Translations under genes and position numbers: made by a program | From: Pseudomonadota bacterium | GTDB taxonomy: Bacteria > Pseudomonadota > Gammaproteobacteria > Xanthomonadales > Xanthomonadaceae | DNA length: 64,000 nt | Direction of reading: 5' to 3' | Assembly: GCA_021821195.1 (NCBI GenBank) | Contig: JAKACT010000006.1 | Coordinates: forward strand, 1-64,000 | The notes under the pieces: generated by a model | Database searches by the model: none | The model's input: only the letters and a program-made list of their open reading frames with translations | What the model was told of the DNA's origin: nothing | Part shown: piece after piece, positions 57,785 through 64,000 of the stretch | Numbering within the stretch: the first letter of the stretch is position 1 | How the letters are laid out: every line of letters begins with the position of its first letter

Positions 57785-58681
57785 CTAGCGCGGCAGGCTG
57801 AGGCGCACGTCACCCGAAAACGTCTGCAGGCGCACATCGCCCTTGCCCGCTCCGTAGCGCACGCGGAAGCTGGAGCCGGGGCCAAATTCCTCCTTGCGGA
57901 TCTTCGCCCCCGGCGCGGCCAGGTCGCCGCTGAAGGTTTCACCCGAGACCTGTGCCGACAGGCTCGCCGGTAGGCGCAGGCGCAGGTCGCCGCTCACGCT
58001 TTCCATGCGGATCTCGCCGTCCTCGGCCAGCGCCAGGCCCAAGTCCATGTCACCGGACACCGAACTCGCCGAGAGCTTGCGCGCATGCTCGCCCAGCGTG
58101 TCCAGGCGGATGTCGCCCGACACGCTTTCCAGCGCGATCGCACCATTCAACCGCCCCTGCACGACCAGCTGGCCGCTGACCGTTTCCACCCGCAAATCCG
58201 GCCCGTTCATCGCCAGCCGGATGTCACCGCTCACCGAACTGATCCCGCCACGCCGCGGCGCGCCGTTGGCGACGATATCGCCGCTGACCGACTCCAACCC
58301 AAGTTCGCGCGAGGCCATGCCGCTCACGCTGATGTCGGCCGAAACGGTTTCCACTTCCAGGTCGGCCAACAGCGGCATCTGCACGACCAGGTGGCTCGGC
58401 TCCGCGTTGCCGCTGCGCGACGGGTACTTGACCCTGATTCGCAGCACGCGGCCATCGCCCTCGACCGAAAGCCTTTCCACCCCGTCGCCCAGCGTGCCCG
58501 CCAGCTTCACCTCCGGCCGATCCCAGGCCACGACTTCGACCTTGCCCTTGGGGTTCTCGATCTCGACCCGACCGCGCGCATCCAGCGGGCGGACCTGGTT
58601 GATCGGTGTCGCCGCCATCACCGGCAGTGCGGCCGCGGCGACCAACGTGGTCCATAGCATCTTGGCTAGCATTTCCATCAT
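57785..58681 (-). CDS. DUF4097-family putative adhesin with SVSGDI repeats
   Basis: 298 residues from ATG 58681 (GAGGA upstream). A signal peptide (MLAKMLWTTLVAAAALPVMAA) precedes about nine right-handed beta-solenoid-like repeats of about 20-25 residues, each with an SVSGDI/SFSGDL motif (LESVSGDIVANG, ISSVSGDIRL, MESVSGDLRL, LQTFSGDVRL). This pattern is that of DUF4097/DUF4098. In many bacteria such proteins follow ECF sigma and anti-sigma genes, as they do here. Function unproven; probably periplasmic. Confidence 0.88.
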   Translation of the reverse strand: MMEMLAKMLWTTLVAAAALPVMAATPINQVRPLDARGRVEIENPKGKVEVVAWDRPEVKLAGTLGDGVERLSVEGDGRVLRIRVKYPSRSGNAEPSHLVVQMPLLADLEVETVSADISVSGMASRELGLESVSGDIVANGAPRRGGISSVSGDIRLAMNGPDLRVETVSGQLVVQGRLNGAIALESVSGDIRLDTLGEHARKLSASSVSGDMDLGLALAEDGEIRMESVSGDLRLRLPASLSAQVSGETFSGDLAAPGAKIRKEEFGPGSSFRVRYGAGKGDVRLQTFSGDVRLSLPR

Positions 58682-58688
58682 CGGTTCC

Positions 58689-59192
58689 TCAGGCAAAAAG
58701 CGCGCGGCGCGACAGGGCGAGCCGGCGGGCATAGATCTGGCGCAGTCGCTCCAGCAGCTGCGGGGACTGCGGGCTCTGGCGCAGTGCAGCGAGCACTTGT
58801 TGGGCGCCGTGGTCCAGCGCGTCCAGTCCCGGCTGCCAGCTAGCCGGCGCCGCGCGCGCGTCAAACTCGCGCAACGCAGCCTGGTAATGCAGGGTCAAGG
58901 CCTCCGCTTCGCTGGCCACCGGCGCGCCCGCGGCAGGCGTCGCCGCGGGCGCCGCCACCACCAACGGCCGCGCCAGATCGGGCGCACCCTGCCGGGCCAA
59001 GCCCAGCGCCAGCAACATCGACGCCGCTATTGCGAATGGCCAGGTGCGGCGCGGGGGGCGTGCCGCCACCGGCTGCGGCGACAGCTTCGCCGCGATGCCC
59101 GGCCACAGGTCGTGCCCGGGTTCGATGTCGCGACGCAGCGACTGCAGCGCCATGCGCAGGGCGGCCTCGCCGATCTCGTGTTTTCCGTTCAT
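58689..59192 (-). CDS. Probable anti-sigma factor, single-pass membrane protein
   Basis: 167 residues. One membrane helix (about residues 51-66, WPFAIAASMLLALGLA) separates a short cytoplasmic N-terminus from a periplasmic C-terminus of about 100 residues. It starts with ATGA overlapping the sigma-factor stop, and the DUF4097 gene follows 7 bp after its stop. Position and topology suggest an anti-sigma factor; the usual ZAS zinc cysteines are absent, so it would be of a non-zinc type. Confidence 0.65.
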   Translation of the reverse strand: MNGKHEIGEAALRMALQSLRRDIEPGHDLWPGIAAKLSPQPVAARPPRRTWPFAIAASMLLALGLARQGAPDLARPLVVAAPAATPAAGAPVASEAEALTLHYQAALREFDARAAPASWQPGLDALDHGAQQVLAALRQSPQSPQLLERLRQIYARRLALSRRALFA

Positions 59193-59767
59193 GCCGTTCC
59201 TCCAATCCGCGCGCGCAGCAGTCCGCGCGCACGATGCAGCTGCGCCTTCGAACTGCCCACCGCCATGCCCAGCTCGCCGGCGATTTCCTCGTGCTTCCAG
59301 CCTTCCACGTCGTGCAGTACCAGCACCGCGCGCGCGCGCGGCGGCAGGCTGGCGACTGCCCGCTCCAGGTCGCGCCCAAGCACGGCGCGGCCGGCGGTAT
59401 CCGGGGTGGACACCGCATCGAGGGCATCCTCGTCATCTTCCTGCCACGGCCGGCTGCGGCGCGCGCGCAGTTCCATCAGCGCGGTATTGACCGCCAACCG
59501 ATGCAGCCAGGTCGACACCGCGCTCTCGAACCGGAACGCCGGCAGCGCCTGCCAAGCGCGCACGAACGCCTCCTGGGTAAGGTCTTCCGCGCGGGCCCCC
59601 GCCTGCCCCACTAGCCGCACGATCACCCCGTGCACGCGGCGGTGGTGGCGGCGGTAGAGCTGCTCGAATGCCGATACGTCGGCGCAGGCCGCGCGCCGCG
59701 CCAAGCCGTCGTCGTCGTCGTCGTCGGTTTCAACGGGCTGCGGTAGCGGCATGGTCTGCATCAGCAT
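59189..59767 (-). CDS. ECF-type RNA polymerase sigma factor
   Basis: 192 residues. Sigma-70 region 2 is AFEQLYRRHHRRVHGVIVRL ... EDLTQEAFVRAWQALPAF, and region 4 is LPPRARAVLVLHDVEGWKHEEIA and VGSSKAQLHRARGLLRARI, with no region 3, so it belongs to the ECF group. The N-terminus has a run of six aspartates (DDDDDD, encoded by gac/gat triplets). Start codons at 59767 or the next ATGs are possible. It likely controls its own operon of anti-sigma and DUF4097 genes. Confidence 0.93.
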   Translation of the reverse strand: MLMQTMPLPQPVETDDDDDDGLARRAACADVSAFEQLYRRHHRRVHGVIVRLVGQAGARAEDLTQEAFVRAWQALPAFRFESAVSTWLHRLAVNTALMELRARRSRPWQEDDEDALDAVSTPDTAGRAVLGRDLERAVASLPPRARAVLVLHDVEGWKHEEIAGELGMAVGSSKAQLHRARGLLRARIGGTA

Positions 59768-59799
59768 ACGTACTGTGATGCAGTTGCGGGCGCAAGGGT

Positions 59800-60900
59800 T
59801 TAATCCCGGGGTGGACTACCCGCTCCCCTGCGCATGTTCCTTAATGCCGCAAGTTTCCCCTCGTACCTTGCGCGCAGCGCCCCATCGGTGAGCGCGTGGG
59901 CCCGGACCAGCTCCCGACCCGCCCTATCCGGATACCCCATTGCGAAATAGGTTCGGGCCAAGGCGAAGTGGAACCGATGCTCTCCCCGCGCCAGGCGGAT
60001 CGCTTGCCGGTAATGACGGGCGGCCTCTTCGGCCTTGCCCGCGACCTCACTCTGCCTTCCCAGCTGGTACTGGTAGTAGGGGGCCTTGCGCAACACGCGC
60101 TGGGACCTTGCTTGCCATTCGCGCATCCGCTTGGCGTCCCCCTGCCGCCGGTAGAAATCCACCAGGTTCGACAACGCACTGGTTTGATCGGGAGCCAACT
60201 GAACCGCCTTCAGGAACCAGGCCTCGGCCTCCCCGGGCCTTCCCATTCGCAAGCTGAGTACCCCCGCGTTGTTCCATAGCGTCACGTCCCCGGGACTGTG
60301 CTTGATTGCGATTTCCGACCATGTCCTAGCGGCCTGGTACCGCCCCTCCAGCATGAGCTCGGCTGCACGGTTCCCGTAATAGCTCGCCAGCAATTGCGCG
60401 TCTTCGACCGGATGGAGTGCATCAGTCGCTTCGGATCCGCTCGCGTCCACGTCGACTACAAAACGTCGCCGCCCGCCCACGTCCACGATGGCATTGGCAT
60501 GGCGGCTCTGGACCACCAGCTCGCCCTCGGCACCCCATACCGGGACATCCTCGACAAGCTGCCCGTGGGCGTCGAGGCCTGCTTCGCGCGCTAGCGCGAC
60601 AACCAGCATCGTCGACGTCAGGCAATTGGCCGTCCGCGCCTCGACGGCCTCCGCGATGGTGAGGGTCGCGTCCGCCTTGTAGGCAATACCCAGCCCATCC
60701 TTGTCGAATACGAACTTTATCAAGCGCCCAAGCCTCGCCTCCGGGAAGCGGGTCGCCTCGATGACCTCCCTCCGGAAGGAATCCCGCACCCCCTCTGGCA
60801 AGGCCATCACGCGTTCCGGCGACGGCACGCTTGCGTCCACCACCGTGGCTTGCATGGCGGGCGGCATGGCCAAGGCGGCTGACAGGACCCATTCCAACAT
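59800..60900 (-). CDS. TPR protein with transglutaminase-like N-domain
   Basis: 366 residues from ATG 60900. A probable signal peptide (MLEWVLSAALAMPPAMQA) is followed by a domain with a Cys-His-Asp triad: TANCLTSTMLVVALAREAGL, SRHANAIVDVGG and RRFVVDVDASG. This spacing fits Transglut_core/SirB1-like folds. From about residue 195 on there are TPR-like repeats (YYGNRAAELMLEGRYQAARTW, DVTLWNNAGVLSLRMGRPGEAEAW, ALSNLVDFYRRQGD). ATG 60951 is an alternative start but lies inside the likely promoter. Function unknown; an envelope protein-binding role is possible. Confidence 0.85.
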   Translation of the reverse strand: MLEWVLSAALAMPPAMQATVVDASVPSPERVMALPEGVRDSFRREVIEATRFPEARLGRLIKFVFDKDGLGIAYKADATLTIAEAVEARTANCLTSTMLVVALAREAGLDAHGQLVEDVPVWGAEGELVVQSRHANAIVDVGGRRRFVVDVDASGSEATDALHPVEDAQLLASYYGNRAAELMLEGRYQAARTWSEIAIKHSPGDVTLWNNAGVLSLRMGRPGEAEAWFLKAVQLAPDQTSALSNLVDFYRRQGDAKRMREWQARSQRVLRKAPYYQYQLGRQSEVAGKAEEAARHYRQAIRLARGEHRFHFALARTYFAMGYPDRAGRELVRAHALTDGALRARYEGKLAALRNMRRGAGSPPRD

Positions 60901-60937
60901 CTGCGCCACACCCCTCGGACAGCCGCCACTCCAGCCC

Positions 60938-60965
60938 TTGATACGCCACATCGGCACGATGTCAA
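60938..60965 (-). promoter_or_regulatory. Candidate promoter of the TPR/transglutaminase-like gene
   Basis: On the minus strand TTGACA (60960-60965), 16-bp spacer, TATCAA (60938-60943). The -35 is perfect and the -10 matches 4 of 6. Transcription would start near 60930, 30 bases before ATG 60900, with GAGGGG in the leader as ribosome binding site. This supports 60900 over 60951 as the start codon. Confidence 0.55.
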
Positions 60966-60984
60966 GCGCCCAGCGCGGCTCGAT

Positions 60985-61019
60985 AAAAAAAAAGAGGCCG
61001 GTGCTTCCGCACCGGCCTC
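60985..61019 (-). terminator. Rho-independent terminator of the Oar-like receptor gene
   Basis: On the minus strand GAGGCCGGTGC-ggaa-GCACCGGCCTC followed by TTTTTTTTT: an 11-bp perfect stem, a 4-nt loop and nine T residues. It lies 26 bp beyond the receptor stop codon and is the strongest terminator in the window. Confidence 0.95.
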
Positions 61020-61045
61020 CAGCACATCTGCTACTCGACGCTAGG

Positions 61046-64000
61046 TCAGAACGAGTAACGAACGCCCAGGTAGGCGCGCCGCGGCTCGACCCAGGCGTTG
61101 GCCTGGCCGAAGGCGTACACGCCGTTACCCGCAAGCAGGTCCATTTCCGAAGTCGCGGACTGCTTGTCGAGGATGTTGAACACGTCCAAGAACACCTCGA
61201 TCTTGCCGACCGGCAGCGGACGGGTGTACTTGGCACGCACGTCCAACGTGTAGTACGCCGGGCCGTTCTCGCCGCCTACCGCACCCGGAGCCAGCCAGCT
61301 GTCTTCCACGTCGCCGTACACGTAGTCGGGCCCCATCTCCGGGAGGTTGCGCCCGTACAGCGAATAAGTACGGCTGTAGAGGACGCCACTGTTCCAGTTG
61401 AACACGCCGCTCAACTCAAGGCCGAAGTCGAACTCGTACGAACCCCAAGCCTTGAACTGGTGCTTGATGTTGCCAGGCTGCGGGCCGTACTGGTTGGGGG
61501 CACGCGGATCCAGCGCGATCCAGTCGCCCTGGAAGTCGGCATTGCCATCCGAGTTGGAGTTGCCCTTGGCGCCGTTGAAGGTGTAGTTCGCGGCGGCCTG
61601 CCAGTTGTCGCTCTTGAACTTCTGCAGCGTCACCTCGAAACCGTGGTAGTTGCGCTTGCCGCCCACCAGCGTGGCCAGCACGTAGTTCGTGCCGGGGTTG
61701 CCCGAGTAGCCGAAATACTCGTACGGAATGTAGAAGGGCGAGCTCGGGCACGCGGCACCATAGCTGCCGCACGGCGTGGTCGGATCCGAGTACAGGCTCA
61801 GGTCGTAGTCTTCCAGCAAGTCGCGGGTCTTGCGGCTGGTCAACGCGATCGACAGGCCGACGTCGGTACCGAACGTGGTGGCGAAGCCGAGCATGATCTC
61901 GTCCGTGTACGGCGTCTTGGTGGTCGGCGCCACGGCCGCGTCACCCGGGCCGCGCTGGCGATAGGTGTACCAGGTGCCGTTGATGTTGACCTGCTCGTCG
62001 TAGGTCGGGCCGGTCACCGCACCCGCAAAGTCCGCCATGTCGGCGCGCACCGGATCGTAGTAGCGGCCGAAGAAGCCCCAGATCTTGCTGCGGCCATCGC
62101 CGTCGAGGTCATAGGTGACCGAAACACGCGGGGCGATATCCCAGTCGAACTTGTGGATGCTGCCGCCGGCCGAGTTGACCATTTCGTTGCGCTCGAAACG
62201 CGCACCGACATTGGCCGACCACTGGCCAAGCGTCCACTGGTCCTGCAGGAACAGCGCGGTCTGCTTGTTGATCACCGTGTAGGCCAGACCTTCGTTCGCG
62301 GACTGCAGGATGCGATAGACGTTCACCATCCCATCCGGGTTGCCAGTGGTGTCGCTGAGCGTGCTGGCGAGCAGCTGGGCCGAGGTCATGCCGGTCGCGG
62401 CCTCGATGCGGGCCAGATCGGACTGCTGAACCTGACGCGTACCCCGCCAGCCATAGGCGCTGCTGAAGTAGTCGGCCAGGGTGATGCCGGCATCCGCCGC
62501 ACTGATCGAGGTGTAGCGCGCGCCCGCGGCGCCGGAACCGAGGTAGGACACCTGCTCGGTGTACGAACCCTCGCTCCTCGACACGCCACCACGGATCGTG
62601 TGCTCGCCCCAACCGGTGGACAGATACCAGTCGAAGTTCAGGCCAAATTCCTCGTTGTCGCGGTTGGTCAGGGTGTTCGAACCGGAGCCGCCCATGTTCA
62701 GGTCGGCATTGGTCTTGGTGCTGCGACCCGTGTGGTAGGCGACGTTGTTGAACGGATCCGACGTCGATGCGAGCGACGAGATCTGCCCTTCGTGGCGGAA
62801 CGCGTAAGCGCCGATGCTGAAGCTATCCCAATCGTGCGAGTAGTCGATCTTGTAGTTGTCGCCGCCCTGCTCGGTGACGTTGCTGCGGCTGTTGACCGTG
62901 CTCGGGCTGAGGGAGCCGCTGATGGTCGTCGGGTCGTTGAAGAAGGTCGCGGTCAGGCGATCGTTGTCGGTGACCTGCCAAGTGATCTTACCGAACGCAA
63001 GTTCGCTCTCGCGGGACACCGAGCGCAGGAACTGCTGCGACACCGGATCGGTGACGTCCTCTTCGTGGTTCTTCTTCTGGAACGAACCGAAGAACCAGAT
63101 CCGATCCTTGAGGATGGGGCCACCAAGGGTGACGGCGGCATCGTAGGTGGAGAACTCGCTGGCGGCCAGGTGCTTGTTCTTCGCCACCAGGTTGGAGTTC
63201 TGCAGGTAGTAGTTGATCGAGCCGTGGAACTCGTTGCCGCCCGACTTGGTGATCACCTTGGAGATCAGGCCGGCACCACCGGCGAACTCCGCCGGAATGC
63301 CGCCGGTCATCACCTGCATTTCCTGGATGATCTCGGAATTGAGGTTGGAACCGAAGGTGCCGGTGAGCGGGTCGGTGACGTTGACGCCGTCGATGTAGTA
63401 CAGGTTGTCCGTGGACTGGCCGACGGCACCACCGATGTCGGCGTAGTTGACGCCCGACTTGGAAGAGGGGTTGCCGCCACTGCTGGGCTTCACGCCCGGC
63501 ACCAGCTGCAGGTAGCTCTGGTAGCTGCGCGCAGTCGGCAGGGATTCCACCTGATCCAACGTCAGCACGGTGGAAACCGTTGCCGAGGTGGTGTCCACCG
63601 CTGCCAGCGACGCGCCGGTCACCACGATGGCATCCAGGTTGGTGGCGTCGCCACCGCCGGTACGGCCCAGCACATAACCCACGCTCAGGTTCTTGTCGCT
63701 GATCACCGCGACGTTGCTGGAGCTGAAGGGGCTGTAACCCGAGGCCTGCACCTCGACCGTGTAGTTGGTCGCAGGATCGAGGCCGACGATGTTGACGTTG
63801 CCGTTTGCATCGGTCACGCCGCTCTTCGAGACCAGGCTGGAGGGAGAGCTCAACTTGACGGTTGCGCCGGCGACAGGCTGGCCATCGGCGCCCTTGATGC
63901 TGATGCGCAGGCCGCCGGAGTTGGCCGCGATTGCTGCACCCACGAAGCAGAGCCCAAGCGCCAATGTCAGCACGCTCCGCTTTAGGCTCTTAGTACGGTT
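61046..64000 (-). CDS. TonB-dependent receptor, Oar-like, with carboxypeptidase-regulatory N-domain (5' end beyond window)
   Basis: At least 985 residues; the frame stays open to the last base (..NRTKSLKRSVLTLALGL), so the real start lies to the right. The track start GTG 63973 would cut the basic part of the signal peptide (KSLKRSVLTLALGLCFVGAAIAANS), so I regard it as internal. A CarboxypepD_reg domain (GLRISIKGADGQPVAGATVKL) precedes the plug (AIVVTGASLAAVDTTSATVS) and a very large barrel ending VEPRRAYLGVRYSF with terminal phenylalanine. Oar-like receptors are common in xanthomonads; substrate unknown. Confidence 0.93.
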   Translation of the reverse strand, partial: NRTKSLKRSVLTLALGLCFVGAAIAANSGGLRISIKGADGQPVAGATVKLSSPSSLVSKSGVTDANGNVNIVGLDPATNYTVEVQASGYSPFSSSNVAVISDKNLSVGYVLGRTGGGDATNLDAIVVTGASLAAVDTTSATVSTVLTLDQVESLPTARSYQSYLQLVPGVKPSSGGNPSSKSGVNYADIGGAVGQSTDNLYYIDGVNVTDPLTGTFGSNLNSEIIQEMQVMTGGIPAEFAGGAGLISKVITKSGGNEFHGSINYYLQNSNLVAKNKHLAASEFSTYDAAVTLGGPILKDRIWFFGSFQKKNHEEDVTDPVSQQFLRSVSRESELAFGKITWQVTDNDRLTATFFNDPTTISGSLSPSTVNSRSNVTEQGGDNYKIDYSHDWDSFSIGAYAFRHEGQISSLASTSDPFNNVAYHTGRSTKTNADLNMGGSGSNTLTNRDNEEFGLNFDWYLSTGWGEHTIRGGVSRSEGSYTEQVSYLGSGAAGARYTSISAADAGITLADYFSSAYGWRGTRQVQQSDLARIEAATGMTSAQLLASTLSDTTGNPDGMVNVYRILQSANEGLAYTVINKQTALFLQDQWTLGQWSANVGARFERNEMVNSAGGSIHKFDWDIAPRVSVTYDLDGDGRSKIWGFFGRYYDPVRADMADFAGAVTGPTYDEQVNINGTWYTYRQRGPGDAAVAPTTKTPYTDEIMLGFATTFGTDVGLSIALTSRKTRDLLEDYDLSLYSDPTTPCGSYGAACPSSPFYIPYEYFGYSGNPGTNYVLATLVGGKRNYHGFEVTLQKFKSDNWQAAANYTFNGAKGNSNSDGNADFQGDWIALDPRAPNQYGPQPGNIKHQFKAWGSYEFDFGLELSGVFNWNSGVLYSRTYSLYGRNLPEMGPDYVYGDVEDSWLAPGAVGGENGPAYYTLDVRAKYTRPLPVGKIEVFLDVFNILDKQSATSEMDLLAGNGVYAFGQANAWVEPRRAYLGVRYSF

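Noticed and set aside
60951-60951. ATG 60951 as start of the TPR/transglutaminase-like gene
   Set aside because: It lies between the likely -35 and -10 elements and has no ribosome binding site; ATG 60900 has GAGGGG and a signal-like N-terminus.
60701-63985. 1094-residue plus-strand ORF
   Set aside because: Mirror frame of the TonB receptor; no start signal and no protein-like features.

Overview
The window is GC-rich, densely coded DNA from a gammaproteobacterium, most likely of the family Xanthomonadaceae (Lysobacteraceae). I infer this from the gene order (murA-ibaG, kdsD-kdsC-lptCAB-rpoN-hpf-hprK-rapZ-PTS, algH-ruvX-pyrB, pilT/pilU divergent from yggS-proC), from two large TonB-dependent receptors, from SAM-I riboswitch control of metX, and from several probable leaderless transcripts. 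I cannot name a genus or species.

Layout. 1-3168 is accessory DNA that looks like the tail of a chromosomal integron cassette array: an attC half-site cut by an IS3-family element (128-1323, DD(35)E transposase, A7 frameshift site), a 5'-truncated cassette ORF, a nearly complete attC (1544-1603), an ACT-domain cassette and three small ORFs (two membrane proteins, one lipoprotein). 3365-16628 is core genome: murA and ibaG on the minus strand, then a long plus-strand run for Kdo synthesis (kdsD, kdsC), LPS transport (lptC, lptA, lptB), sigma-54 (rpoN), ribosome hibernation (hpf), the HprK/RapZ regulators and a regulatory PTS (EIIA-Man, HPr, EI), followed by mgtE and a lipoprotein. 16630-20893 (minus) holds pyrB, ruvX, algH, pilU and pilT. 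21009-28420 is metabolic: an uninterrupted YggS-ProC ORF, a DUF4426 lipoprotein, a corrinoid-type binding protein, pdxH, a dodecin, an AroK-AroB fusion, a glyoxalase-like protein, a WGR-like protein and hemE.

28421-40513 is a signalling block: a hairpin repeat, a beta-propeller hybrid histidine kinase, cytochrome b561 with a YceI protein, a glutaredoxin-like protein, sdaA, a beta-propeller diguanylate cyclase and a MASE1-type GGDEF/EAL protein. 40456-44128 (minus) is a methionine operon, metX-metB-hom, joined by 4-nt overlaps and led by a SAM-I riboswitch with a hairpin that would bury the metX ribosome binding site. 44251-54994 carries an M23 peptidase, an HDOD protein with a degenerate receiver, prfC (probably leaderless), CBS and glycosyltransferase genes, mtgA, hslO, a secreted protein of unknown function, a TPR-Asp/Asn hydroxylase and a methyltransferase. 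55070-64000 (minus) contains a TonB receptor, an ECF sigma / membrane protein / DUF4097 operon, a TPR protein with a transglutaminase-like triad, and a second, Oar-like TonB receptor that runs off the right edge.

Most notable: two independent enzyme fusions (YggS-ProC, AroK-AroB); a cluster of -10 boxes placed 6-8 nt before start codons; the metX riboswitch with a readable translational switch; a PTS phosphorelay with HprK but no ptsN at the usual place; and IS disruption of an integron attC. I found no CRISPR array, tRNA, rRNA or obvious defence system. No intergenic gap of 300 bases or more lacks a described feature.
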